Of a stretch of DNA of 64,000 nt, positions 43,013 to 51,276 are shown piece after piece. The stretch is from Lachnospiraceae bacterium AB2028 (GTDB taxonomy: Bacteria; Bacillota; Clostridia; Lachnospirales; Lachnospiraceae). The DNA lies in contig KK211276.1 in assembly GCA_000621425.1 (NCBI GenBank), positions 248,001 through 312,000 of the forward strand, read 5' to 3'. Positions within the stretch are counted from its first letter, which is position 1; each line of letters starts with the position of its first letter. The position numbers were made by a program, and so were the translations under genes. A model generated the notes under the pieces. It worked only from the letters and a program-made list of their open reading frames with translations. It did no database searches and was not told where the DNA came from.

Positions 43013-44032
43013 TTATTCAGGTAAATACTCATTTGTAAAGCCGAAACCTGCAGGGATCTCATCACTGAGCCCGTTTTCATACAGCCAGGTGAAGAATGCA
43101 TCCCATCTGGCCTGATCTATGTATCCCCACTGTGATACTTCAGCCTTGTACTGGTCAGCAAGCCAGTTCTGACTTTCCTTTACAAGCGCAGCATCCAATT
43201 CCGGAACCTGCTTGCACAGAATCTCTGCAGCTGAATCAGGATCAGCTATTGCATACTCATATCCCTTTGCGGTTGCCCTTAAGAATGCCTTAGCTGTTTC
43301 GGGATTCTCGCTTAACCAGTTAGTATTGGAGATGATCACGGGGCTGTAGTAATCAAACTCAGGTGTGATGTCCTTAAAATAGATCATATTTGTATCAAGG
43401 CCGGCCTGCTTGCAGCTTATACCTGCCCATGCATAATAAACCCAGATAGCATCGATATCCTGCTGAAGTGCTGCAGGTTCATTCTCAACATACTCAGGAA
43501 TCATGTTTACCTTTGAAAAATCCCCTCCGTCAGCCTCAACTATATTCTGCATCATGGCTTTTTCAATGGGAAGGTCCCATGTGGCATAATTCTTACCCTC
43601 TAATCCTTTAGGTGAATCTATACCGTCCTCTTTCAGGGAAATAATACCTGATGTATTATGCTGTATAAGTGCGGCAACTGCCTCTACCGGGATATCCTCT
43701 TCCGATGTAAATACAGGGGGAAGGTAATCCTGGAAATCGATTCCGAACTGTGCCTGACCGGAAGCTACCATTGCAACGGCACCGTCCTCGGGGGGCTGAA
43801 CGATCGAAACATTTAAGCCTTCCTCTGCAAAATAGCCCTGGTCCTGTGCTACGTAAAATCCAGTGTGGTTAGTGTTAGGCGTCCAGTCAAGGACAAGGGT
43901 GATATCCGTCATTTCAGCAGGCTCTGCCTCGCCCTGCGCCTCCGGAGTGTTCTGTGTGCATGCCGTCATTGATAAAGCCGTAACAGCGGCAGCGCCTAAT
44001 CCCAATAATTTCTTTGCAATGTTCTTTTTCAT
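43013..44032 (-). CDS. Substrate-binding lipoprotein, thiamine-precursor ABC transporter
   Basis: The 339-residue lipoprotein starts with a signal peptide and lipobox SMTAC (Cys at about 25). The mature part is of the NMT1/ThiY type: TLVLDWTPNTNHTGFYVAQDQG, then VSIVQPPEDGAVAMVASGQAQFGIDFQDYLPP and an Asn-rich C-terminal lobe. The opening D-W-x-P-N-T-N-H-x-G motif is diagnostic of pyrimidine (HMP/formylaminopyrimidine)-binding proteins. It would capture a thiamine precursor outside the cell and hand it to the permease at 44063. TPP riboswitch control supports this. Confidence 0.93.
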   Translation of the reverse strand: MKKNIAKKLLGLGAAAVTALSMTACTQNTPEAQGEAEPAEMTDITLVLDWTPNTNHTGFYVAQDQGYFAEEGLNVSIVQPPEDGAVAMVASGQAQFGIDFQDYLPPVFTSEEDIPVEAVAALIQHNTSGIISLKEDGIDSPKGLEGKNYATWDLPIEKAMMQNIVEADGGDFSKVNMIPEYVENEPAALQQDIDAIWVYYAWAGISCKQAGLDTNMIYFKDITPEFDYYSPVIISNTNWLSENPETAKAFLRATAKGYEYAIADPDSAAEILCKQVPELDAALVKESQNWLADQYKAEVSQWGYIDQARWDAFFTWLYENGLSDEIPAGFGFTNEYLPE

Positions 44033-44062
44033 AGTTTTCTCCTTTTTTTATATTAAAAAATT

Positions 44063-44830
44063 TTACTCTTCATCAAGATGTTCCCAGGGCATGGACCTGT
44101 ACTGTATGTACTTAACCAGCTCCATGAGCAGTAAACTTATAAGCGAGACCAGTAAAATAACGGCAAACATCTTATCGTATGATAAAGACTTCTTCACTCT
44201 CGTCATATACACACCCAGGCCTGTAAACCCCCCCAGCCATTCGGCAATCACCGCACCCACTATGGAATAAGATACGGCAATCTTCAGTCCGGAAAAAAAG
44301 TTTCCCATTGCTGACGGGAATTTCACATTCCAGAATATCTGTCTTCTGCCGGCCCCCATGGACTTCATCATCTTTACCATATCCGAATCTACAGACTGGA
44401 AACCTTCCAGCAGACCTACTGCCATTGGGAAAAATGAAACCAGTACCACCAGTATCACCTTCGGAACTATACCATAGGAAAACCAAAGTATCAGTAAAGG
44501 TGCAATGGCAACCGGCGGGATAGTCTGGGTAAGTACAAGTATCGGATATAATGCGCTTTTTACCAGCGGGAAAGTATCCATTAATGCGGCACAGCAAAAA
44601 CCAAGCAGCACCCCCATTAACAGTCCCAGAAAAGCTTCAAGCATTGTTACTCCCGCATGATGCATCAGCAGCGGGAAATCACTTATAAGAGCATTCCCCA
44701 CATCAAGCGGTGACGGCAGCATGAAACCGGGCACCAGCTCAAGCACACATACAATCTGCCATATGACCACGAATGCAATGACCGTAGCCAGCGGTATCAG
44801 TAATTCCTTTGCCTTGTTTTTCCCTTTCAT
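44063..44830 (-). CDS. ABC transporter permease, thiamine-precursor type
   Basis: The 255-residue permease has six hydrophobic helices and the BPD_transp_1 loop segment MMKSMGAGRRQIFWNVKFPSAM, the EAA-like motif that contacts the ATPase. The N-terminus (KAKELLIPLATVIAFVVIWQIV) and the ALISDFPLLMHHAGVTMLEAFL segment are typical of TauC/ThiX-type permeases. It is transcribed between the thiamine-binding protein and the substrate-binding protein, consistent with ThiX. The gaps to its neighbours are 18 and 30 bases. Confidence 0.93.
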   Translation of the reverse strand: MKGKNKAKELLIPLATVIAFVVIWQIVCVLELVPGFMLPSPLDVGNALISDFPLLMHHAGVTMLEAFLGLLMGVLLGFCCAALMDTFPLVKSALYPILVLTQTIPPVAIAPLLILWFSYGIVPKVILVVLVSFFPMAVGLLEGFQSVDSDMVKMMKSMGAGRRQIFWNVKFPSAMGNFFSGLKIAVSYSIVGAVIAEWLGGFTGLGVYMTRVKKSLSYDKMFAVILLVSLISLLLMELVKYIQYRSMPWEHLDEE

Positions 44831-44848
44831 AGCTTACGTTAAACTCTC

Positions 44849-45157
44849 TTATGCCTGATGATGCTTGGCAGTCTTTCTCTCAATGGTAAGTTCTTCGCCT
44901 GCAGGCTTGTATGTGATCTTTACATAGCTCATCACACTGGGAGCACCAGCCTCAATTGCAATATACTGGCAGTGCTTTACGATTTCCATCAGTTCCTCGT
45001 AGTCACCCTCCATTGCAGTTTCACAGGGTCCTACATAATACTCTACACCGGTGCTTTTGATATAGTCGATGACTTCGTCGACTATACGGACGATCTCTTC
45101 ATCCTCCAGCACGGAAGGTAATACCTGGATTGCTACATTTGCATTTAGTTTTTTCAT
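44849..45157 (-). CDS. Thiamine-binding protein, MTH1187/YkoF-like
   Basis: The 102-residue protein belongs to the thiamine-binding MTH1187 (DUF77) family of small ferredoxin-like proteins that bind thiamine or its precursor. Its core is NANVAIQVLPSVLEDEEIVR followed by VDEVIDYIKSTGVEYYVGPCETAMEGDYEELMEIV. The first ATG that makes sense is 45157, after AAAGGGA. The longer ORF starts inside the riboswitch terminator and is therefore rejected. It is the first gene of the riboswitch-controlled operon. Confidence 0.88.
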   Translation of the reverse strand: MKKLNANVAIQVLPSVLEDEEIVRIVDEVIDYIKSTGVEYYVGPCETAMEGDYEELMEIVKHCQYIAIEAGAPSVMSYVKITYKPAGEELTIERKTAKHHQA

Positions 45158-45272
45158 AGTTTTCCCTTTCTGCCACATATATATGGCTCTGTTTTTTACA
45201 CTCCCACGCTCAGCTCGCAGCAAGCTGCTCGCTGATGAGTTGCCGGTCAGATACCTGACCGTCTTATCACAC

Positions 45273-45305
45273 AAAAAAGCCCTTCCTGTCACACAGGAAG
45301 AGCCC
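45273..45305 (-). terminator. Riboswitch terminator (expression platform)
   Basis: The minus strand has a strong hairpin with arms AGGGCTCTTCCTGT and ACAGGAAGGGCT, followed by six T, just after the TPP aptamer. It is the off-switch for the operon when TPP is bound. Confidence 0.85.
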
Positions 45306-45323
45306 TTAAATCATCAATGGATC

Positions 45324-45428
45324 ATACTCCCTACGCCGGCATTATCCGGATCAGGTTCTGGGTTTCTCCCATAGGATTGATGACGAAACAGCCATCTCTC
45401 AGCCTAATTCATTAAGCACTCCCGTGAC
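45324..45428 (-). ncRNA. TPP riboswitch (thi-box)
   Basis: The minus strand contains the THI-box hallmarks in order: CACGGGAGTGC at the 5' end, GGCTGAGAGATGG, then CCCAGAACCTGATCCGGATA followed by ATGCCGGCGTAGGGAG. CTGAGA, ACCTGATC-GGATAATGCC and GTAGGGA are the core conserved blocks. A variable P3 arm lies between them. It is followed by a terminator hairpin and the thiamine-precursor transport genes. Thiamine pyrophosphate would switch them off. Confidence 0.97.
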
Positions 45429-45436
45429 ACTTGTCC

Positions 45437-45465
45437 ATTATAGTTTTGCGGTGTGCGATTGTCAA
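45437..45465 (-). promoter_or_regulatory. Promoter of the thiamine-precursor operon
   Basis: A perfect -35 TTGACA (45465-45460) and a perfect -10 TATAAT (45442-45437) are separated by 17 bases. Transcription would start just before the riboswitch. Confidence 0.92.
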
Positions 45466-45489
45466 ATGGTTATTTTAAATAATATCAAT

Positions 45490-46170
45490 TCACGCCCCGT
45501 GGCGGTTTTTGTAGTCAGCCCTTATCTCATCAAGCATCTCATCCCCTGCCTCATCATAAGCCGCACTCATCATCTTAGCGCTTCCGCATGACCTTGCACA
45601 GCTTACAAGCTTTGACATTACTGAGAAATTAAGCGCAGTACCTTCTTCGTCGCATTCGTATCTTACAGCCCTGTTAGCAGCCACTCCGAATCTTCCTGCC
45701 ACCTCGATTGCGTCAATGTTTGCCCCCATAAAGATGAACTCCCAGTGCTGCTTTCTCTTTTTCTTTTCCACCATCTTTTTAACCTTGGCATAAGTGTATT
45801 CTTTGCTGGCATTCTCCATTCCGTCCGTGGTGATTATGAACAGTGTCTTCTCAGGCCTTTCTGATTCGGGCATTGCCTTCTGCATCTTGTCCGTATGATG
45901 GATGGCACCGCCTACCGCATCCAGCAGTGCAGTACATCCCCTTACGAAATACTCCCTGTCAGTCATCTTCTCAACCTTTTTCAGGTCGATCCTGTCATGC
46001 AGGATCTCTGTCTTATCATCAAAAAGCACCGTGGAAATGATGGCATCCCCCTCTTCCTTCTTCTGCCGCTCCAGCATGGAATTGAACCCACCTATGGTAT
46101 CTGCCTCAAGTCCTGACATTGATCCGCTGCGGTCAAGAATAAATACTATCTCTGTTAAACCCTTCTTCAT
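45490..46170 (-). CDS. von Willebrand factor A domain protein
   Basis: The 226-residue protein is almost entirely a vWA domain. Its metal-ion-dependent adhesion site is complete: DRSGSMSG at 13-20, the Thr in GCTALLDAVGG, and the Asp in FIITTDGMENAS. It has no signal peptide and is cytoplasmic. Such proteins usually hold partner proteins through the metal site. The neighbour upstream is a macro-domain protein. A GAGG-like site precedes the ATG. A terminator lies between the macro gene and this gene, so it may be a separate unit. Its function is unknown. Confidence 0.88.
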   Translation of the reverse strand: MKKGLTEIVFILDRSGSMSGLEADTIGGFNSMLERQKKEEGDAIISTVLFDDKTEILHDRIDLKKVEKMTDREYFVRGCTALLDAVGGAIHHTDKMQKAMPESERPEKTLFIITTDGMENASKEYTYAKVKKMVEKKKRKQHWEFIFMGANIDAIEVAGRFGVAANRAVRYECDEEGTALNFSVMSKLVSCARSCGSAKMMSAAYDEAGDEMLDEIRADYKNRHGA

Positions 46171-46241
46171 AACTTACCTCGCTTTCTGCCGGTGTCCGGC
46201 TTTGCATTCCTTCGTTCTGAGATAAGTATAAGTAAAAGCAA

Positions 46242-46272
46242 AATAAAAATGGTCGCCTGACAGGCGACATTT
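46242..46272 (-). terminator. Terminator after the macro-domain gene
   Basis: The minus strand has a perfect stem GTCGCCT / AGGCGAC (loop GTC), extended by AATG/CATT flanks and followed by TTTTTATTTT. It lies 38 bases past the stop of the gene at 46310. Confidence 0.9.
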
Positions 46273-46309
46273 TAAAACTCGTATTGCTATAAAAATTATA
46301 ATATTTGTC

Positions 46310-47704
46310 CTAAAGCAACAGCGGCTGGTCGTGCTCGAAAAGAGCAAGATTTATGGTGTATGTATCATAGACTTCATTTTCGATAAAGTATTCAATGATC
46401 AGATCAAACTTATTGCTGGGCGACAGTGCATATCCCGCCCTTCCGATAAGGTCCTTTGTCTCGTCCAGATTAAGATTCAAGGCTAAGGCAAATGCAACCG
46501 CCGTTATCTTCTTTGGCTGATAATCTGTATTGCTACGGATTTTTGAGAAAAGTTTCCTGTCCACGTTCGCACGCTTATAAACCTCCGTATCAGTATACCC
46601 CTTTTCATCTATAAGTCTGAAAAGGCTCTCCTGCCAGGTTTCGCTAACATTTGCCATCAGGTCATCTAAACTGCGCGTCTGCTTAGCTTTGCCTTCGGCT
46701 GCCGGTACATTAAGCATTCCGGCCGAATACATGCCACGAACCGGTCCTTCAAAAACTTGCTCCATACACATAGATGACCGAGCCATCTGCGCAGAAGCTG
46801 CCGGCATAGCTGATGCCGGCATGGATGCCCCAAAGAAAGCATTCGAAGGAGCCGCCTGTCTTCCGGCATTTTTTCCCGTTAAATCCGCATCGGACTTCGT
46901 ACTGTTTTCCGGTTCTTCAGCCAGACATTCTTCATCTGAAACTTCATCAGCGCCGCCATCACAGAAATCATCTGAAGATATCTCCCTTGCCACACTCTCA
47001 TGCATGGGAACGGCTTCATTCTTCCGTCCCATCTTACCAAACATTCCGAAGAGGTTGTGCAGACGTCCTCTGGATGAATCCACAGATGACGAAAAAGTTT
47101 CATTTGGCGAAGTGTCAGCAATAACCGTATCATTCTCACGTCTGTCCGCCGCATACTCTTCATCCAGAGTGCTCTCTACATAATTGTCATCAATATACTC
47201 GTCAACGCCGGAGAAGACTTTATCGGAAAGCACAAATGACTCTTTATCAAAAACCACAAGCGTGATTTCCATGTCTTCCTGCGACAGAAACTCACCAAAT
47301 ACGGACACCGCTATCTTAAGCGCCTCATCCTTAGGAAATCCGTACACGCCCGTAGCAATAAGCGGAAATGCTATGCTCTCGCAGCCAAGTTCTTTTGCCA
47401 GCTTAAGGCTGTTTTCATAACAGCTCCTTACAGTTTCTTTTTCGCCGTGCTCCCCATCTGTCCACTCCGGCCCCACTGTATGGATTATGTATTTTGCATT
47501 AAGGGCAAAGGCAGATGTCACCGCAGACTGTCCCACAGCAATATCGCCTATTTTTTCTCTTTCCCTAAGCAGTGCATCTGCCCCTGCTGCCGCATAAATA
47601 GCCGCATCAGTCCCTCCTGCATAAACAGGTTTCGGATTGGCTGTATTTACTATGGCATCCGCAGATACTTTTGTTATGTCGTTCCTGACAATATTAAATG
47701 ACAT
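46310..47704 (-). CDS. Macro-domain protein with C-terminal HTH-like domain
   Basis: The 464-residue protein has an N-terminal macro domain (1-170) of the kind that binds or removes ADP-ribose: NTANPKPVYAGGTDAAIYAA (the catalytic-type NxxN/GGxD loop) and FPLIATGVYGFPKDEALKIA (the second loop). A disordered, acidic middle follows with a Met/Ala/Ser-rich stretch. The C-terminal 115 residues (SLFRLIDEKGYTDTEVYKRA, ANVDRKLFSKIRSN, LALNLNLDETKDLIGRAGYA) resemble an XRE-like helix-turn-helix. The same fusion is frequent in Firmicutes. It could read ADP-ribose signals or act as a regulator; this is not established. It is next to a TPM-like gene. Confidence 0.88.
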   Translation of the reverse strand: MSFNIVRNDITKVSADAIVNTANPKPVYAGGTDAAIYAAAGADALLREREKIGDIAVGQSAVTSAFALNAKYIIHTVGPEWTDGEHGEKETVRSCYENSLKLAKELGCESIAFPLIATGVYGFPKDEALKIAVSVFGEFLSQEDMEITLVVFDKESFVLSDKVFSGVDEYIDDNYVESTLDEEYAADRRENDTVIADTSPNETFSSSVDSSRGRLHNLFGMFGKMGRKNEAVPMHESVAREISSDDFCDGGADEVSDEECLAEEPENSTKSDADLTGKNAGRQAAPSNAFFGASMPASAMPAASAQMARSSMCMEQVFEGPVRGMYSAGMLNVPAAEGKAKQTRSLDDLMANVSETWQESLFRLIDEKGYTDTEVYKRANVDRKLFSKIRSNTDYQPKKITAVAFALALNLNLDETKDLIGRAGYALSPSNKFDLIIEYFIENEVYDTYTINLALFEHDQPLLL

Positions 47705-47714
47705 ATGACTCCTG

Positions 47715-48722
47715 CTACCTGATAAGCGACTCCGTTGATGCTACATTTATCGGTTCCCCTAAAGGATCAATGGTTCCTCCGCAATGGGGACATGACAGGT
47801 GTATGCCATGAATATACAAACCGCCGCACCACTTACAGGTATCCTCAATATACTGCACGTCTTTTTCCAGCTTAACGGAATTTCTTGCCTTTTCCTCATT
47901 TTTCTTTGCGCCAAAAATTAATCCATAGAAGAATAATGCCGCATGTAACAGTATGAAAGGTATTGCTATAAGAGCCATGGGCTCAAAACTCATTTCCATG
48001 CAGACATCATTTAAGCTGTTAAAAGCATCCAGGAAAGAATCAGCAAAAGGCTGCCTGTCCTGCAAAAGTCCCTTCTGGAAATTCTCTCTGAAATCATTCG
48101 TCCTCTTGGTGGTAAGAATGTTATCGGTATCATCGCCCTGCATGCCTTCCCAATGCCAGTCTTCCCATTCCTGGTTGGAATCGGTTGAATATACTATGAG
48201 CCAGTGCTTTTCATCATCCCAGCGCTGTACATAATATTCATATGCATAATTCTCAAGTGAAGAGTAATGCCCCATCCACTCGGAATTATCAATTATCAGC
48301 AGCACCGGAGTAATACCGGTTTTATCCTGGAATTCCGAAAACGAATCCCCTATCCTTACCACTTCTTCCTCACTAAGAAGGTCTTTTCCGTCATAAATAC
48401 TGATGGACGTGTCCTTATAGTCCATTTTCAGTTTCTTAGGGAAGTTGATCGTACTGCCCGCTATGGCAATAATGAAAAAGGCATAAAAGACAACCAGCAC
48501 CAAAGCCGTGATCAGACGTGTTTTTGTTTTGTCCTTAAGGTCATTTTCGGTATATTCCGCATCACGGTAGTAATACTCTATACGGCCTTTATGGTAATAG
48601 GCATACCTTGTTGATCCCGGAAAATAAGTATGGGATGTACGGTGTCCCCTGGATCCGCTTCCATGTGATCCGCCTCCGTGCGACCCGCCTCCATGTGATC
48701 CGCCTCCGCTTGAATGTGGCAT
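47715..48722 (-). CDS. TPM-domain-like membrane protein with Gly-His repeats and zinc ribbon
   Basis: The 335-residue protein has a Gly/Ser/His-rich N-terminus made by four 15-base repeats (see 48652). One membrane helix follows (about residues 70-92, ALVLVVFYAFFIIAIAG), then a TPM-like domain (about 105-225) with GDSFSEFQDKTGITPVLLII. A second hydrophobic segment (FEPMALIAIPFILLHAALFF) comes next, then a zinc ribbon (CKWCGG ... CPHCGG). TPM-like domains are mainly found in membrane or thylakoid proteins. Orientation and function are not known. The Gly-His tail could bind metal. Directly upstream of the macro gene with a ten-base gap. Confidence 0.72.
   Translation of the reverse strand: MPHSSGGGSHGGGSHGGGSHGSGSRGHRTSHTYFPGSTRYAYYHKGRIEYYYRDAEYTENDLKDKTKTRLITALVLVVFYAFFIIAIAGSTINFPKKLKMDYKDTSISIYDGKDLLSEEEVVRIGDSFSEFQDKTGITPVLLIIDNSEWMGHYSSLENYAYEYYVQRWDDEKHWLIVYSTDSNQEWEDWHWEGMQGDDTDNILTTKRTNDFRENFQKGLLQDRQPFADSFLDAFNSLNDVCMEMSFEPMALIAIPFILLHAALFFYGLIFGAKKNEEKARNSVKLEKDVQYIEDTCKWCGGLYIHGIHLSCPHCGGTIDPLGEPINVASTESLIR
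48652..48711 (-). repeat. Four tandem 15-base repeats coding Gly-Gly-Ser-His units
   Basis: Four direct 15-base units run 48652-48666, 48667-48681, 48682-48696 and 48697-48711 with 1-3 differences from GATCCGCCTCCATGT on the plus strand. They lie in frame and encode the repeats GGGSH of the N-terminal tail of the membrane protein at 47715. Such repeats can vary in number by slippage without changing frame. Confidence 0.85.
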
Positions 48723-48746
48723 GTTATCTCCCTCCTGATTTTTAGA

Positions 48747-50027
48747 TTAGTTCTTGTTTTTATCCCTGACAGCCTGCAGCGACAGCGCATGATATCGTTC
48801 TGTTGCAAACTCCAGCTCTGTCACGATAAAAGCCTCGTCCTCCGAATAAACGTAGTAACAGCAGTCCTTAGTGGACAGGACTATGCACTTACCACGCTTT
48901 CTATAATTATACTCTGTCTGCAGCGATTCTAACTTCCTAGTTGAGAAAAATAGGGGCTCGTAATTCTCCGTTTTTTTCTGTTCCTCATCAATACTAAGGT
49001 AAAACCCTTCCCGGCTGAAACGCAGCCTCCCGCTTCCCATCGGCACAAAACCCTTTTCATTCGGCAAGGCATCTACCCTTACCGTAATATCCAGATTTTT
49101 GTAAGTACCTTTCGCGATTTCATCCTCTACCTGTCTTCTCTCCTGACGATACCATTCCGGAATATTACAGGTTTCTCCCGAATCAAAATCCACCAGGTCT
49201 CCGTCTTCAGTAAGAGTCCAGCGGTTTTCACATTTCTCGCACCAAAGGTCGGCACCGCCGCTCCTCATCTTTCCTTTCGTACCGCACGCCTTACATTTAT
49301 ACAAAGGCAAATGCAGGCCCTCAGCCCTTTCAGCGAAGTTTATTTTTATGCCGTTCTCTTTCTGCCAGGCATATTCATCATACTGAAGCTTTTCTTCAAC
49401 CCGGCGCTGGACCTCCTCTGCAGAAACGTTGCGCAGTTCCTCCCGCGTGTATAAGAGCTCCGCCGTGCTCTCCATCCTCACATTCCTTCTGCGGTCCTCA
49501 TCCCAGAAAGGATTCGCAAGATAACAGCCATGGCTGTATATCACCACCAGCGGAACATCTAAGAACTTTGCCAGTTTCCCAAGATTATCCGGCAGGGGCG
49601 ACGTGATCCCGGCATCACAGTGCCTGGACTCCGGGAAAATGACTACGGTCTGCTTTAATTCTTTCAGCGCATACCTGATATTCAACATTACAGATACGTC
49701 AGGAACATAACGCCGCTTTCCTATGCATCCTCCTGCACGGTAGGCCTCATTGCTGAAAGCCGCAAAGCCTTCCATATCCGACACGTAATTCGCACGCTGT
49801 GGAAAGAGCATCCTTGGCACTATGTAGTAATCAGAAAAACCCTGGTGCGTAGAATAAACAAGGAACGGCGGCTCAAGTCCTTCCATACGGATCTTGTTTT
49901 TCTTAAGTCCCGGCGTCAGTGCGAAGGCAGCCCCCCAGAGAAGAAAAAGCAAAGGCGGAAACTGTTTTATCGGTTTCCGCGACATATCATACGGCGTCAT
50001 GTCCCTTTCTTTATTATCAAGCCCCAT
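48747..50027 (-). CDS. PlsC-type acyltransferase with zinc-ribbon domain
   Basis: The 426-residue protein has the acyltransferase motifs HQGFSD (the HX4D catalytic pair, about 61) and VIFPESRHC (the FPEGTRS-like substrate motif). They place it in the 1-acylglycerol-3-phosphate O-acyltransferase family. One hydrophobic segment at about 21-40 (PPLLFLLWGAAFAL) would anchor it. Uncommonly, a zinc ribbon (CKACG ... CEKCEN, about 245-275) follows, and then a large extra domain of beta and helical stretches with no match that I recognise. It starts at ATG 50027, overlapping the pseudouridine synthase stop. The substrate is presumably a lysophospholipid, but the fused C-terminal part suggests another role. 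Confidence 0.8.
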   Translation of the reverse strand: MGLDNKERDMTPYDMSRKPIKQFPPLLFLLWGAAFALTPGLKKNKIRMEGLEPPFLVYSTHQGFSDYYIVPRMLFPQRANYVSDMEGFAAFSNEAYRAGGCIGKRRYVPDVSVMLNIRYALKELKQTVVIFPESRHCDAGITSPLPDNLGKLAKFLDVPLVVIYSHGCYLANPFWDEDRRRNVRMESTAELLYTREELRNVSAEEVQRRVEEKLQYDEYAWQKENGIKINFAERAEGLHLPLYKCKACGTKGKMRSGGADLWCEKCENRWTLTEDGDLVDFDSGETCNIPEWYRQERRQVEDEIAKGTYKNLDITVRVDALPNEKGFVPMGSGRLRFSREGFYLSIDEEQKKTENYEPLFFSTRKLESLQTEYNYRKRGKCIVLSTKDCCYYVYSEDEAFIVTELEFATERYHALSLQAVRDKNKN

Positions 50028-50724
50028 CCAGAATAAACTCCATTTTCCGGCCGTCAGCAGGATGCCTGAACGTCAGGTGGTACGCGCACAAACACAGCTG
50101 TCTGATGCCGTTTTCCTTTGTATAACTTACTGATTCTTCACTGCCGTATTTAAGATCCCCAACAATAGGAACACCTGCATTTGCGAGCTGTACTCTTATC
50201 TGATGGTGTCTTCCCGTCAGCAGCTTTATGTCTATGCATTCTGTCTTACCGTCGGATTCATCATCCGCCGTATTTTCTTCCTTCACTTCATACTCAAGCT
50301 CCGCCAGCTTTCCACCCTGTGCCTTTGAAACCACAGAAGAACTGTTGCTCCTTCCATCCTTTAACAGATAGTCGCTAAGCTTTCCTGACTTTTCCCTAAT
50401 ATGCCCGTATACCACAGCCCTGTATATTTTCTCCATACCGGTGGCCTCGCCTGATGCCTGCTTTGATAATATTCCTGCCGACTTCTTGTCCTTGGCAAAA
50501 ACCAGTATGCCTTCCACCGGCTGGTCAAGGCGGTGAATCACAGCAATATACGGCTCCTCTGCACGTGCTGAACTATTCTTGCTTTTTTGTGAAACAAGAT
50601 ATTTTTTCAGCTCCGTCACCATATCCGAACTGCCTATGGACGCAGACTGGACAGCTATGCCGGGATGCTTGTGACAGACTATTATATTTTCATCCTCATA
50701 CAGTATATCTATACGGTTATCCAT
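50017..50724 (-). CDS. RluA-family rRNA/tRNA pseudouridine synthase
   Basis: The 235-residue protein has the catalytic motif HRLDQPVEGILVFAKD with the Asp nucleophile at about 66, YEDENIIVCHKHPGI at the start, and GRHHQIRVQLANAGVPIVGDLKYG at the C-terminus. This matches the RluA family, which turns uridines in rRNA or tRNA into pseudouridine. No S4 domain is present, so it is like RluA rather than RluC. The target cannot be deduced. It ends in a short overlap with the PlsC-like gene. Confidence 0.92.
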   Translation of the reverse strand: MDNRIDILYEDENIIVCHKHPGIAVQSASIGSSDMVTELKKYLVSQKSKNSSARAEEPYIAVIHRLDQPVEGILVFAKDKKSAGILSKQASGEATGMEKIYRAVVYGHIREKSGKLSDYLLKDGRSNSSSVVSKAQGGKLAELEYEVKEENTADDESDGKTECIDIKLLTGRHHQIRVQLANAGVPIVGDLKYGSEESVSYTKENGIRQLCLCAYHLTFRHPADGRKMEFILDGA

Positions 50725-50727
50725 GGT

Positions 50728-51276
50728 TTATTTTCTTGATCTCATTTCTTTAAAGAAATCCGTCAGCACCCTGCTGCACTCATCTTCACATACACCCCTG
50801 GTAACTTCCACCTTGTGGTTGAAACCGTCCATCTCCAGTATGTTCAATATGGATCCTGCACAGCCTGCCTTAGGATTCATGCAGCCTATCACCACTCTGT
50901 CCATCCTTGCCTGCATAATGGCACCGGCACACATCTGGCAGGGCTCAAGGGTCACATACATTGTCGCCCCTTCAAGACGCCAGTCATCAAGCTTTTTACT
51001 GGCCTTTTTTATGGCTGTGATCTCAGCATGGGAAAGCGTGCTCTTGTCGGTATTTCTCCGGTTATAACCCCTTCCGATCACCTTTCCCATGAACTCGGTC
51101 TTAGTCTTGTCTGAAAATTTTTTCCTATCGCCCTTATCCCTTATGCCGTTATAAACTATCACGCAGCCGATGGGTACTTCCCCGGCCTCTGCAGCCTTTT
51201 TAGCTTGTCTGATAGCTTCTTTCATGTATTTTATATCTGTCTCTTCGGTTGACATGTTTTTCGTTGTGTTTGTCAT
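50728..51276 (-). CDS. tadA: tRNA adenosine(34) deaminase TadA
   Basis: TadA deaminates A34 to inosine in the anticodon of tRNA-Arg(ACG). The 182-residue protein has EVPIGCVIV, the zinc site HAE (LSHAEITAI, His ligand and catalytic Glu), and PCQMCAG (the two Cys ligands). It is longer than the usual 150-165 residues because of a Lys-rich insertion of about 20 residues (about 46-66, GIRDKGDRKKFSDKTKTEF) between NG and KVIGRGYN. The N-terminus (MTNTTKNMSTEET) is also extended, so a later Met may be the start. No good ribosome binding site is visible. Confidence 0.93.
   Translation of the reverse strand: MTNTTKNMSTEETDIKYMKEAIRQAKKAAEAGEVPIGCVIVYNGIRDKGDRKKFSDKTKTEFMGKVIGRGYNRRNTDKSTLSHAEITAIKKASKKLDDWRLEGATMYVTLEPCQMCAGAIMQARMDRVVIGCMNPKAGCAGSILNILEMDGFNHKVEVTRGVCEDECSRVLTDFFKEMRSRK

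Noticed and set aside
45158-45292. Longer thiamine-binding protein from 45292
   Set aside because: The start lies in the riboswitch terminator hairpin. The ATG at 45157 follows AAAGGGA.
46689-47183. Plus-strand ORF of 164 residues opposite the macro-domain gene
   Set aside because: It overlaps the disordered region of the minus-strand protein, is rich in Ser/Pro, and has no ribosome binding site.
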